Part shown: positions 20,811-32,879 of the stretch, piece by piece | Position numbering within the stretch: position 1 is the stretch's first letter | How the letters are laid out: the number at the start of each line of letters is the position of its first letter | Source: Cocos nucifera | Lineage: Eukaryota > Streptophyta > Magnoliopsida > Arecales > Arecaceae | NCBI GenBank assembly: GCA_006176705.1 | Contig: QRFJ01004311.1 | Span: 170,001 to 234,000, forward strand | DNA: 64,000 bases | Direction: 5' to 3' | Notes under the pieces: model-generated | Told to the model about the DNA's origin: nothing | Databases searched by the model: none | What the model saw: only the letters and a program-made list of their open reading frames with translations | Translations under genes and position numbers: made by a program

Positions 20811-23050
20811 TTTTTTTAAAAATATTATTTTTTAAATAATTAATTTTAAATATATTATCATTTTAAAATTTATATTTTGAAACTATCCTAGTTCCGATGA
20901 GGTTGGTGGTGACATGTGGGAAAATTGAATATTGAACATATAATTTCAAACTTAAAATCGACACATTCAACATGTGATTTGAAGCTGAGATGGTATTTTA
21001 TGAAAAAAATAAAATAAAAAATAAAAATCGCATGTGAAAGATGTGAATTTTATAATGTAATTTTTTTTCCATGTATGCATTTTTTTTTCCGCGCATCTCT
21101 TGACTATTTTTTTTCATTTGGATCCGCTCTACGTCAGGGTCTAGAGGAAGGGATAGGGATGGTGTTGCAGCGTGGGGTGCGGGAGGCATGCCGGAGGTCG
21201 AAAAAGAAAGGATGGCGGATGGACAGCAGGCGGTGCTGCGGCTGCATAGGTTGCGCAGGATGCGAGAGGCACTTGAGGTGGGAGAGGGAGGTTGACGACA
21301 CCTCCGATACAGACAGTCGAAAAGGAGAGGGGAGATAGCAGCGGCATCGGCTCGCAGAGGATGGAGGGTGCGCCGGCGGGGTGCAGATTCTTGAAGGTGG
21401 TGGTGGTGGTCGAGTGAAGCCGTAGGAGGTGTGGCGTGCGGGCAAGCTTCACTGCCGCCAAGAGGGGTGCGGGGGAGGGGGGAGGGGAGGGCGGTGGCGG
21501 GTGCACCAAGGGGGGTAGGGGGTGCTGCAGAAGGAAGGAAAGGAAAAGTAGGGAAAAACGAAAAGAAAGAAAAAAAGGAAATTTTGAGAGGAGAAAAAAA
21601 AGAAGAAAAAAATTAATATATTATTAAAAAATTTAAAAAAATTAATATATTATTAAAAAATATTTTTTTTAAAATATGTTATTATTAAAAATAATAAAAT
21701 ATTATTTTAGTAAATATTATTAAAAATATGTTATTATTTTAATAAAAATATTAAAATATTATTTTAATAATAATAATAAAATATTATGATTTTATTAATA
21801 ATAAAAATTATTATTATTTTAATCTATATTATTATTTTAGTAGCTTCGCTTACCAAATCAATCTAGAAATTTTTTAAGTATGTTTTAAAAAATAATAATT
21901 TTATTATTAATTTTAAAATACTATTTATATACTAATATATTATTTTTAAAAACTTTATTTTTCAAAAATATAATAATAAAATATTATTTTAATAATATAT
22001 TATTATTAATAATATAATAAATAACATATTTTTATTCATAATATATTATTATTAATAAAAATAATATTTTTTGAAAATAAAAATAAATGACATATTTATT
22101 AACAAAAATAAATAATATATTTTTATTCTTTTTTGAAATAATTTTTATTATTAAAATAATATTTTATTAAAATAATACTAAAATATTATTATTTTTGATT
22201 AATAGTAAAATATTATTATTTGATTAATTATAAAATATTATTTTATTATTTGGAGAATGGAAAAAAAAAAAGAAAATAAGAAAATATTTGAAGAGGAGGA
22301 AAAAATAAAAAAATAATATTTTTATTAATAATTTAAAAATACTATTTATATATTAACATATTATTTTTTTAAAAAATAATTTTTTTAAACATCCTCAGCC
22401 GCCGCCCTCCTCCATGCCCCCTTAGCGATGGCAAAGCCCACCTACATGCCGCGCCCCTACAACTCCGCTCGACCACCACCACCATCTGCGGAAACCTGCA
22501 CCCCGTCGACGCCCCCTCCGTCTGTGCCCTCCATCGGCACCCTCTTGTCGTACCCCCTCTCCTCCTTGATCGACCGCACTAGAGGCGCCGCCAACCCCCT
22601 CCCTCTCCCGCCCTTCCCAGCCCAGATGATTGCGACCCGATGCCGTTTCCATCCTCACCTCCCCTCCCTAGCCCCAAGCGCCTCTCGCACCCCACATGAC
22701 CGCAGCCCGACGCCGCCTCCATCCCCACCTCTCCTCTCCAGCCCCAAGCGCCTCCTGCACCTCGTGCCGCCGCCGTCTCCTCCTTTAGTCCCGATGAAGA
22801 GCGAATCCAAATGGAAAAAAAAAAAAAAATCGAACGATGCACGAAAAGAAGGAGAAGAAGCATGTTGGAGATACGATTTCGAAATTACATCTTTCACACA
22901 TGATTTTATTTTATTTATTTATTTTTTTTAAAAATCATATATTCAACCTATGATTTTATCACATCACCACCACATCATCAAAATTAAAATAATTTTAAAA
23001 ATAATATTTTTTAAATTAATTATTTAAAAATAATATTTAAAAAAAAAACC
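20811..23050. mobile_element. Foldback DNA element, ~2.2 kb, long inverted arms
   Basis: The left arm (from about 20811) and right arm (to about 23050) are inverted copies of each other. Both outer ends carry TTAAATAATTAATTTTAAAT-like sequence. Inside come a CATGTGATT or CATGTGTGAAAGATGT motif, a poly-T stretch, CATTTGGATCCGCTC against CATTTGGATTCGCTC, and then a GC-rich stretch (21170-21540 on the left, 22400-22800 on the right). The core (about 21620-22390) is almost pure A/T. No transposase is encoded. ORFs in the GC-rich arms are Pro- or Gly/Arg-rich composition artefacts. The family and target duplication were not determined. Confidence 0.7.
21620..22390. repeat. Very AT-rich core of foldback element
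   Basis: Nearly only A and T, made of ATTATT, AATAATA and AAAATATT blocks. A module containing AAATACTATTTATATA occurs at about 21920 and 22340, and again at about 33515 in a different repeat. Confidence 0.7.
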
Positions 23051-23165
23051 CACGATCGGAGGCCTATTAATCAATAGGCTGCCTACCAAAGTTTGTAATA
23101 ATAAAGCTGCTCTGGTTGCATTAAATAAAAAAGTTTGCTAATAAATGCTCTAAAAATATTTAATA

Positions 23166-23313
23166 TTTTTTAAAAATAGTAAAAATCTTAATTCATGTGA
23201 TATTAAAAATAAAAATTATTATAAAAATATAAAAAAATATATAATTATTGTTATAAAAATAATTTTTATTTTTAATATTATATGAATCAAGATATTTTAT
23301 TATTTTCAAGAAA
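23166..23313. mobile_element. Small MITE-like foldback
   Basis: Imperfect inverted arms: left AAAATCTTAATTCATGTG leads into ATATTAAAAATAAAAATTAT, and the right arm is the complement, ending in GAATCAAGATATTTTATTAT. The loop is a few bases around AAAAAAATATATAA. It has no coding capacity. Confidence 0.7.
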
Positions 23314-23890
23314 TAATAAAATTTTTAAATAAATTAGCTATTTTAAAATTCAAGAAATTTAAAATAATTAGGTTGCAGCAATGACCATGGAAGTCCAGCA
23401 ATAATCCAACAAAGTAGCCGAATCTTCAAATATTAATTACGAGTTCCACATGTCCATATCCTCGCGTTTTTTGCTCTCTTTTCTTCCTTATGAAAAAAGT
23501 GATGCTTGAAATATTGATTGACTTAACCTTCACCAAGTTCCAAAATGAAGAAAGAGCATGGGAGGTTTTTAGACCAAATCCATTAACAGATATTGCTCCG
23601 AGGAGCAGTGAAGCATGATATGGGATTAAGATCACACCATTTATTACTTCATGGAAGTTGGTTTCAATTTGTTCGGTACTCTCACTATATGGTTAGTGGG
23701 TCTTGTTATTACGTAAGTACCCCTTTTTCCGTTAAAAATGGTTATGTCAAGTGCATGAGAGAGCTCCACCATTCCCTAACAACAGGGTCTATATGGAGCA
23801 GGCTGGCCCATGTGGCCAGAAAGCTGGACTCAGAAATGGTCCCCCAGTTGAGATTCTAACATATTTAAACTGGGCCATATTGAGTCCTGA
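23314..23890. other. Intergenic, no feature recognised
   Basis: The short ORFs on both strands (for example 23593-23859) have no recognisable motif. No repeat structure was seen. Confidence 0.5.
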
Positions 23891-24422
23891 TGCATGCATG
23901 CGGTGTAGGAAAATTGATATGAATTACATCGGATGATCTTATTAGAACACATAGTCATCAATTCTCAATATGTATTTAATGCTTTGAAGTGCTTAAAATT
24001 TTGAATGACGGAAATGCTCCTTTCCAAAAAATATGACACTCTTTCACAAAAATTATGAAATTCCTACAGAAAATATAGTATTTTATTCTTATGAATGGAT
24101 GTCATAAGTTTTCTGAAGAGATGTCATAATGCTTTTTTCATACATATTTATTATTTTTTTTTCTTCACGCCGTATTATAATATTTTAATATAAAAATAAT
24201 GACATCCATTCATAAAAATTATGATATTCTGAATAAAATACTATATTTTCTATAGGAGTGTCATAATTTTTGTGAATGAATGTCATAATTTTTTATGAAG
24301 AAATATTTTCGTCATTCAAAATTTTAAACGCTGCAAAGCATTAAATGCATATTGAGAAGTGATGGCTACGTGTTCATCCCATACAATTTCATGCTAATTT
24401 TTCTACACCCCATACAGTGCAG
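23891..24422. mobile_element. MITE with long inverted arms, ~530 bp
   Basis: The outer ends GCGGTGTAGGAAAATT (left) and AATTTTTCTACACCCC (right) are complementary. The arms continue inward through CAATTCTCAATATGTATTTA, ATGCTTTGAAG and AAAATTTTGAATGACG on the left, with the complement on the right. Inner ATGACAT/ATGTCAT segments also pair. There is no ORF. The superfamily was not assigned because a clear target duplication was not seen. Confidence 0.72.
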
Positions 24423-26711
24423 AAAGAATTACTCTTAAACCATTATTCCGGCCCGGTCTTCCGTACCAGGCTTTTCCGGGGGCTAAATTGTGATCCATAA
24501 TAGGTTTGACAACATCAAGCAGCCAGTCCAAGATTGCAACCATCAATAATAATATTAATTTTTTTTTCAGAATAATATTATAACTAATATCGTAAACCTA
24601 TTTACACACAACGTGCCATTTGCTAGTCGGCAAACGACGGCTAATTATTCTAAAATTTCAATATTACGAGTAACACTATAAACTTTTTGTCCACCTAGCG
24701 AGCACCTAAATTTTTCTAGAAATTGACAGCACCTATAGCTTCTGGATTCAACAAAGTCATGGTCGACTTTTTATCTTTTAACGCGGAATGCCGCAATATA
24801 ACCGTGAGTTCGTCACCTTTTTCTTTTTTGGACTAAATGGACTTTTTATTAACCTACCAGAGGCAAACAATACAGCTGCTATTTTTTAAACCCAAAATAA
24901 TGGTTAAATTACTACTTGAGCATTCGAGAAGCCAAGCTGCCGTATTTTTTGCAACATAAAATAAATTATTCAGGGAAACAAAGAATATAGACAACCACTG
25001 TAAGGATGCCGGGCATGTTAGAAATCCGAGACTATTATTTCCCATTGAAGTAATTCAAGAAAATTTTATCAAATAATATTCATAAAAAACTTGTCAAAAA
25101 AAGTCTTTCATGTTGATTTACTTTTAACCCATGCAGTTTTTAAGAAGCTCAACCCTATCGAGTTCTCTCTCTCTGTCTCTCTCTCGATTGAAAAAAAAAA
25201 GAAGAAAAAAACTAAGACTTTAATGTATTTGTTTAGGATTTAGAATTCATAATGAGCTTGAATCCCAAATTAAGCTATCCCTTGCCAATGGAGAGGCTGG
25301 ACAATGAAATCGAATTAATCCGCTTTTCCCTTTAACAAAGCACACATGTACTTCGTGTGCGGTGCTGAATACTATTGAGCTTTCATGCCAAATTTGTCTG
25401 TAGATCCGCCAATGTTCTTCTACTTGATCCATAAAGTCCATTTTATTTAATTAACATCTTTCTATAATTTTACCAATATGGCATTAGCTTATATTAGCCT
25501 TTTATTGTCCAAAGGAAGTAGCAAAGGAGATTTTTTAAAAAAATGCTAGCACCATCTGTTTTTTATGTATAGAAAAACTATTACTCTTCTAATTTTCAAA
25601 GTGGTCCGAGTGCAACATGGTTATAAATTTCATCCCACCTCAATTAATTAAATCTATAAAGTCGGTATACTAAACATTAATATTTTTCATTGAGGTCTTA
25701 GCAACTCAAAGATCTAAGCCAAATATAAAAATGGTGTTGTATATATGTGTTGCTTTTAGTAGTCCAAATTTCGATTGATGACAGAACCTCCGATCTTCTT
25801 TGAGTTACCGATTTCCAGTATATGATATTTTGTTAAAATTCCAACATTGTTTGAGCTTTTTTATTGTTTCCATAGCAACAAAATAAATGTTGACCATCAT
25901 ATCTTTAAGAACGATAGGACTTTAGAATGTGTTAGGACGTGATAGTTAATATGTAATTCATTGATCTTGAAACAACCAAATCAACTATCAAAAAAATAAC
26001 ACCACCCTTCTTGCAATGGCAACCATAATAAAATAAAATTTTAGACAGAATGAAATATTATATGAGAAAATCTACCTTTCTTCATACATTTAAAATAAAA
26101 AATGGGCTGTCTGTAATTGTTTGGGTAATATCTGTTTGAAGTATAAAAGAAAACACCAGCACCGAGCAGCGGATCCCATGAAATTGCTTGAAATTATCGA
26201 GTCCTAGTGCTCTATATTCCTAGCTGTCATCTTTAATTTCTATTGGAGTAAGCTGGCTGTTATCCGTTCTTTTTGAGCAAGTTGGCTGTTAATTATCCTT
26301 TCAACAGCATGAGAAACTGAAGCTTATTTAGGTTTCTGAAGCTTGGGCTACAGGGATCATGGCAGTGCTAAATGAACATGCCTCTTCATCAAAGAAATAG
26401 GACCATAGAAGTCAAAACACCTCTTTATAATATATAAACTCCCCTTGATTTGGGAATTAATTTTAACATTACACATGAAAGTGGAGCTAATGCAACTAAA
26501 ATAAATGCAAATTATCAAGAACTTGATAATTTGCACTTCTCTATTCACAAAATAAACATCAGCAGTGTCAAACCTCAGCTCCTTCCACCACCTCCCCTCC
26601 TCTACATCAAAGACCATGCCCCTCTTAACATGAAAATACTTGTAATTAAGCTGAATCCATGCGTAATATTTATTGCATAAAATTTCGTATAATATCTCCA
26701 TGCTTCAAAGT
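24423..26711. other. Intergenic DNA downstream of NAC gene
   Basis: No gene or clear transposon was recognised. A short (CT)n tract lies at about 25164-25186. The part next to 26711 should contain the 3' UTR of the NAC gene; the ORF at 26357-26701 lies there antisense to nothing known and is not supported. Confidence 0.5.
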
Positions 26712-28232
26712 TCAGAAATTGAGCACACTAGCTTGGTAAGGAGACCAGGGATCCATCCATGGGCTTCTAAGCTGAGTCAAGAAAGGATCCTGCATCCACT
26801 CTAATCCATTATACTCGGGAACCTCAAGCTTAGGTAGACTGATTGACCGAGTCGACTCGGCAAATACCTCGACCTCGACCTCTTTCTCCACCTCCTCCTT
26901 AGCCTCCTTGACACCTCCATCATCATCTACAACCATCCATTTTTGCAAGCTCTCCTGATCTGATGGCAACACCGTGTCCCCCATCGACCTAGAATTCGGC
27001 GATGCTATGGCTGCTCTTTGCTCCAACTCCTTCAACGATGTTGCCTTCCGGTAGATCTTGCACAATACTATGTCCTCCTGAAATTTTTGATAGTGCATGA
27101 TATTTAGTTAATGTACCATTTTTTTCTCAATAGAATAAAATAAAATGGGGCATGATGGGCCATGTGATGATGATCGGATAGTAGGATGGTACCATGGGTG
27201 GGGTGGTGGGATTAGGAAGGCGGTATTCATTCATGACCCAATCAGTCTTAGAGCCACGTGGCGCCCGACCTTGGTAATAAACTAGGGTCTTCTTGAGGCC
27301 AATGAGCCGCTTCGGATCAACCACACTGCGGATCGATCGGTCCGAACCAGTGGCTTTCCAAAACCCACGTTCCGTTGTCCGATTCGGTCGCCCACCATTG
27401 GACTGCTTCCGATCCCTTGGCACAAAGAAGTACCACTCTCTTTCTCCTATCCTCGCCAATCCTGCCCCCGTAATATCCCATTAAGATACATTGGAAAAAT
27501 TGCATATAAGAAATAAAACACTTCATTTCATTCAACACAAAAGGAGAGACATGTATATAGGATTTGGTTTCCTCAATGGTGAATTATAGAAATTTTTGAA
27601 CATCAAGATAATATTATAGGTGAAACAAGGGAAAAAGTTATATATATGGGGCTTTATGCAATATATAAGTTGATTGAAAATGAAGTTGGTTGATAGAAGC
27701 ATGCATGTGATAATATCAATTTATGCATCACATTGGCCAGCCATGAAGTGATTCTAATAAATACATGAGGTAAAATGCTTTAGATTGCAAATCCGTTCTC
27801 CACTATTATAGCAACCAATTACAATGTTGGAAAAGCCCAATCTTATGTCACATTCACCTATCCATAGTATATGGCACCAATCCTTGATTGAGTAGCAATA
27901 AGAAGCAAACCTCCGCCAAGCATCGCTTTATTTATCATCAATGCATACCCTTCATAAGAATTGTATGATCTACTGAATATTTAGGAAGTTGTCAGTAAGA
28001 TTTTCATCTTGGCCAAGATCTTGATTTGATACGATATATAAAACACCTCACTACCTATTATTTCAACCAATTTTAATTGATAAATTCCTGACATGTTGTT
28101 TATAAAGATACAAAGATATCACCCGCTATTCTTATTCATTCTTTCGTTTTCTATACTGAATTTTTGATTTAAAAAAATAATAAAATCAATGTATGGAGAA
28201 TAGGGGCTTAAATATATTGATAGGCTGTGCAA

Positions 28233-28267
<35 letters not shown>

Positions 28268-28467
28268 ATACCAGGTAGTTCCCAAGGATCATGGCGGTAG
28301 AGATTGAGAGTGCCAATGATGTCAACCTGGAGCTTCTTACCCTGAACCGCTCTTCTAAGATAAAAGTCCAGAAGTTCCTCCTCTGTAGGATGGAACCTAA
28401 ACCCCGGCAACTCCGGCCCTGCTCCACTTTGTTCCATGCTATTACTCTCTCTTCCTTCTGTGGTCAT
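26712..28467 (-). CDS. NAC domain transcription factor (NAC22-like), 3 exons
   Basis: Exons (minus strand): 28467-28272, 27461-27193 and 27077-26712, all with GT-AG introns and consistent phases, giving 276 residues. The NAC subdomains appear in order: A (LPGFRFHPTEEELLDFYLRR, about 20-39), B (DIIGTLNLYRHDPWELPG, about 49-66), C (EWYFFVPRDRKQ with GFWKATGSDR), D (LIGLKKTLVYYQGRAPRG, WVMNEYRL) and E (EDIVLCKIYRKATSLKELEQ). The first intron falls inside the Gly after DPWELP and the second after subdomain D, the usual NAC positions. The C-terminus is acidic (EEVEKEVEVEV) and ends WSPYQASVLNF, probably the activation region. It should be a nuclear DNA-binding protein. The start could instead be Met at 28437, ten codons later. 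No defects were seen. The RNRTTERGFWKATGSDR-type core and long E subdomain suggest the NAC22 group, from memory. Confidence 0.93.
28236..28266. repeat. (AG)n microsatellite at start of NAC intron 1
   Basis: About 15 AG repeats on the plus strand, that is (CT)n in the transcript, begin only a few bases after the GT donor at 28271-28270. Length changes here could affect splicing of intron 1. Confidence 0.9.
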
Positions 28468-28553
28468 AGAGAGGTTGGCAGGCTTATGGACCTTAGGCCG
28501 AGAGCTCCTCAATTAATCCCTCTCCTGTGGCCTGGAGAAAGGAAGGCATGAGT

Positions 28554-28563
28554 GCTTATATGG
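28554..28563 (-). promoter_or_regulatory. Possible TATA box of the NAC gene
   Basis: The reverse complement reads CCATATAAGC, about 90 bp before the ATG at 28467. Spacing and sequence fit a core promoter, but no transcript evidence is available. Confidence 0.4.
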
Positions 28564-28567
28564 TGCC

Positions 28568-31500
28568 CAGGCTTGGAAAGTCCGGGTGAGGAGAAGACAA
28601 AAGAAGCAGCGGGTGGGCCCACAAAACCCTAAAGCTTGACTTTTACCAGCCGAGGGAATGCCAAGCGGAATGATTTCTTTGATTTGTTAATCATAATTAA
28701 ATATGAGTTGGTTGGCCGAAGATTTTCTTAAGCTAATTTTATATATGAAGCCAGCATTCCAGTGTTTACCAGGTTATCGGTCATCTCCTCCAGATTCGTG
28801 CATGAATAAGGGATTCCGTAGGATCTGATCTTTTATGACTTGTTCCTGTGGATTTTAAATGGAATAAGAAAAAAAGAGTTCAAGTAACACCGAATGGATA
28901 GAGTCGATTTTGCCACCACTTATTCAGAAGAAACACTGATGGAATCCTTCTGATATATATATATATATATATATATATTTAGCTGCATTGTTAACGGCTT
29001 TTTTATCATCAGAAGAAGCCAGTGTACCAAGTCCGCCAGCCCCTGGCCTCATAAATTATAGTTAGGAGAATCCTCGAGTGATTGACGTCCAAATCGTAGC
29101 ACATGTATTCGATAATATTTTCATGCCCCCCTTGTGACTTGGATGTTACTTTCTGTGCTTATGTGATGTAATGGCAAAGAAAAGGGTTATCCCTCGTTAT
29201 CTAAACATCATAAAAAATTGAGCGCGAATCCTCCACAATACGCACACTGCACCATAGGATGCGGTGCACGCCTTCCATTGTAGATGGACGACATGAACAT
29301 CGCATGTATTATTCGATGCCGTTCATCCTGCAATGGATGGCATCCATGGATGCATCAGACAATTATAGCATGTTTCTAGGTTGGTATGCCATGTTAATAA
29401 ATTATATAATATGATCCCAAGTTTATTGGGATCAGATTCAAGATCCTAGCTATAGTAAATAGACCCGAACGCTCTCCATGAAAGATGAATGCTGCATTCC
29501 TCGATCCTTGAATCATTCCTTCAATTATTCTACTGCAGAATTATTATCAGCATTTTTGTTCCTCCTCCTTACTTTCCGTAAAAAACTCCTCTGATTTATA
29601 TTGGAGGGCACGGTTGGAGCTTATCTGGTGAGCTCTGTGATCCTTATATCTCCCAAGTCCATGGAGGCATTCAGCATCACTGTCTCGGGATCAGCAGCAA
29701 CACCAACAAATCAAATTACGTCAAAAATAGCTTTAAATATAAATATATTCATCAATCCAATCAATTATCACTTAAACAGATGTTTACTCAAGATATCATT
29801 GATCAAGAGTCCACTTTCCTATAACTATTTTTTAAATACGGAAATCAATGATCAAGATCAAAGTTGGATCAAAATGTAGTTTTCATATGTTGGTGAGGTG
29901 CAAATGGTCATGATCCATGAAAGGAGTGGCATGTTGACTCAAGACTTTGGAAGGAAAGGAACAATTAAATGAGCGAGACCAACATGAGTTGAACCACCGC
30001 TAATTTATGCCAATTATAAGCCGATTTTTTGGACAAGCAAGCGAGGGAGAACTTGTCATTTAACGAGTCAATAAGACCTTCCACGAAGCTCCAAACAAAG
30101 CTCCTGTCTGGTTGTCTACGAACTTCTTTACATGGAGCTACATGGGCCGCTAGGAATGTTGGAATCAGTCATATAAGCTATTGCCTTGATTTGGTCACCA
30201 CCTGTGTGCTTAATCTTAGCTCTCCTCCTAGCGCATCAGAAGTCTGGTCTTGGTGTAGATTATAAGAAATATTCTTTTTATTATTGATGAAAATGAAGGC
30301 TTATGAGGTTGTTCCTTCAAAAACCACCAATCTTGTTGAAATGAAAGACTATAAGAAATATTCTGAATAAATTTATTCCACCTTCTAATTCACCTGCCAT
30401 CTACCCATTTGAAGCTCTTAAGATTGTCTAAAATGAAGAAGCGTGTAGCTTAGCAGGGTGATAGCTCTCACACATGCGGTTATTATATCTCAATCACTAA
30501 ATCCAAGGGTTTTCGCCTGCATCAATATGTTATACATATCTAGAATAATTAGTAGGATCCAAATCAAGAAACAAAAAAAAAAAAAAAAAGTGGAGGAGAA
30601 GACCGAGAAGAAGAAGCAAGACCGACCTTGTAACGCGGTTTCGGGTTGACGTAGGTAATTACCGGCCAAAGCGTAGGGCACCGTGAATCTGTATCTACCA
30701 AAAAAAAAAAGTGCGCAACTTTTCAGCTCATCAAATTTATTTCCTTAAAAAGAAGAAGAAGAAGAAGAAGAAAAAGGAAACCTCTACCGTGTTACATTAT
30801 AAATTTATATGTCAATATATGTATGTAATGGTTGCTGCTATATAATCATTTCATTTTTCTGGATATACTTGTCCATATCACCATGAGTAGAGACCATATA
30901 ATTTGTATCCACCAAAGGGACATTGTTGGTGGCATATGAGCTGCAATTGTTTCAGAGAGATGTTGATGGTAATTATTATCTCATGTTTTTCTTAAAAACA
31001 ATTAATCATAATGAGACATCTTAGCATACGATATTAAAGTTTTATATCATTTTTATTAAATATCACAACAATTCGATAAATCCATTATGACATTATAATA
31101 TGGAATACGTAAATCCAAATAACAACTTTTCTTCAATAAATTCATAACACTACACCCTTGGCAATTGACAGAGTGCTTCCACGTAGCAGCACCAATTGAG
31201 CCATGCCACCAACAAATAATTCACAACAAGCTATCTGGACTTAGCGGCAGGGAGCATGGCAGTTGTCCATGGAATATGTATTAGACCTTTTGGATGACTA
31301 GTGCTGGATCGATCATACTTTGCCTGTCAAGATGCATCACCATCCACATCTTGCATCTCAAGTGTGCAATGAGTCGCTAGATTACTGCATGATTCATGAT
31401 TAGAAATGTCAAATGATCTGCTCCACAAGTCCAAATAATATCTAACTCGGTAGCTGTAGCTGTGGTGCTCCCGTTGGTCCAGCGGACTGACCACAATTAT

Positions 31501-32270
31501 TAGTGATGGTAGACTGATTCAACTCTTGTATCGAAGAAGACTTCCACTGGTGATTTGTGGTGGTCTTTTCATCGGTTCAGTCCAAGTCTTTCGTTAATAC
31601 TCGCCCTGGTCCACATCCACTACGGTCAAAAATCCACGAACCTACGAGATTCCAGGCTTTATTGGTTTGGTCTTCTTCATCTTATCTTATACTTTCCTCT
31701 CTCCCCATCGGGCCCTCACTTTTGTGGTCGATTGCCTTTTGTGCTTCTTCTAATGCACTGGACTGGTGGACTCAGCCCCGGAGACTAGACTTCAGGAAGA
31801 TGGTGGGTGCGTCTAGTGGAAGACAAGAAAATTTTCTGTACCAAGTCTCAGTCAAATCTCTTATGGGTTCTTTGTTCATTGCCCTCATGCAACTACCGCC
31901 ATAACAACGAAATTGCTGTTATATCTTTATCATGGTACATTACTTTTTGATTGATGGCAACTTAACGACGGTCGTAATTGCATTTATGTTGGTCATAAAT
32001 GATGTAATATGTTTTCTCCTGAAAAAATGTGATCTGATTTTGTTACTGTTTATGGGACAAAGCATTTTTTTAGAAAAGCTAAAGAATCTTTGAACATTAA
32101 TATATATTTATATATAATATAATTAATTATGTTGTTTTTTGTTTTGGTAAATCGGAAATATTAAATAGATCTTGAATAAATATTGCCATCCAATCTGTTA
32201 GCCTTTCCATAAACGTGTTTCGTAATAAATACCTATAAATTTGCCTTTGTTTATCACGTTCGGGTATAGA
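28568..32270. other. NAC upstream region and intergenic DNA
   Basis: Contains a (TA)n tract (28953-28978), a (GAA)n tract near 30748-30770 and poly-A runs at about 30577-30592. Short ORFs (29601-29879, 30029-30265, 31557-31904) have no recognisable motif, splice context or homologue that I know. No complete mobile element was seen. Confidence 0.5.
28953..28978. repeat. (TA)n microsatellite
   Basis: About 13 uninterrupted TA units, roughly 490 bp upstream of the NAC start codon. Confidence 0.9.
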
Positions 32271-32279
32271 TTTGTGTAC

Positions 32280-32770
32280 CGGAAGGCCATCTTATAACTG
32301 TCAATAAAATGTAATTCGATCCAATCCATCGTAAATAAATTTGAATTTAGATTAAATAGATTTAAATCATAAATAAATTAATTTATTTAATATTTAGATT
32401 AAATTTAAATTTTAAATATCTAATTTTTTTAATTTATTTAATATTCATGTCGGATTGAGTAAGATAATATGTTCAACTCATTTAACTTATTTAAAATCTA
32501 TTTAATATGTTAAAATCTGCTTAACTTATTTCTAACCATTTAATCCGATCTATTTAATCAGTTTAATTTATTTAACCTACTTAATCTAATTTAATTTATT
32601 TAATAAATAAATTAAGTGGGTCGGATTGGATTACCTATTTAATAAAAAGATTGAATTCAGATTTGAAATTTTGACTCATTTAATAAATAAATCGGATTTG
32701 AATTGATGATTTTTTAATCCGATCCGCATTGATCCAATTTATATATGATCCGATATGATCCAATTGTCAT
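32280..32770. repeat. AT-rich repeat of AATTTATTTAAT and GATCCGAT blocks
   Basis: Short blocks such as TTTAATTTATTTAA, AATCCGATC and TCGGATTGGAT recur in both orientations. The outer parts (ATTCGATCCAATCC at about 32310 and GATCCGATATGATCCAATTG near 32750) suggest a decayed repeat built of short tandem units. It is non-coding. Confidence 0.5.
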
Positions 32771-32801
32771 CCTTACTATCAATGAGTTTTTCTCCAGAAT
32801 C

Positions 32802-32804
<3 letters not shown>

Positions 32805-32846
<42 letters not shown>
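32805..32846. repeat. (TA)n microsatellite, ~21 units
   Basis: An uninterrupted TA tract of about 42 bp. Confidence 0.95.
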
Positions 32847-32851
<5 letters not shown>

Positions 32852-32879
32852 ATACTCTACGAAGGAGTATTGTGATGTT

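Noticed and set aside
20998..21616. Several overlapping Pro-rich or Gly/Arg-rich ORFs on both strands
   Set aside because: All arise from the GC-rich arm of a foldback repeat, are open on both strands at once, and contain no domain.
22422..22931. 167-codon Pro-rich ORF and its antisense partners
   Set aside because: Same reason: composition of the inverted GC-rich arm. The end of the frame runs into poly-A and A/T core sequence.
31557..31904. 115-codon ORF
   Set aside because: No domain, no promoter or splice support; expected by chance in this length.
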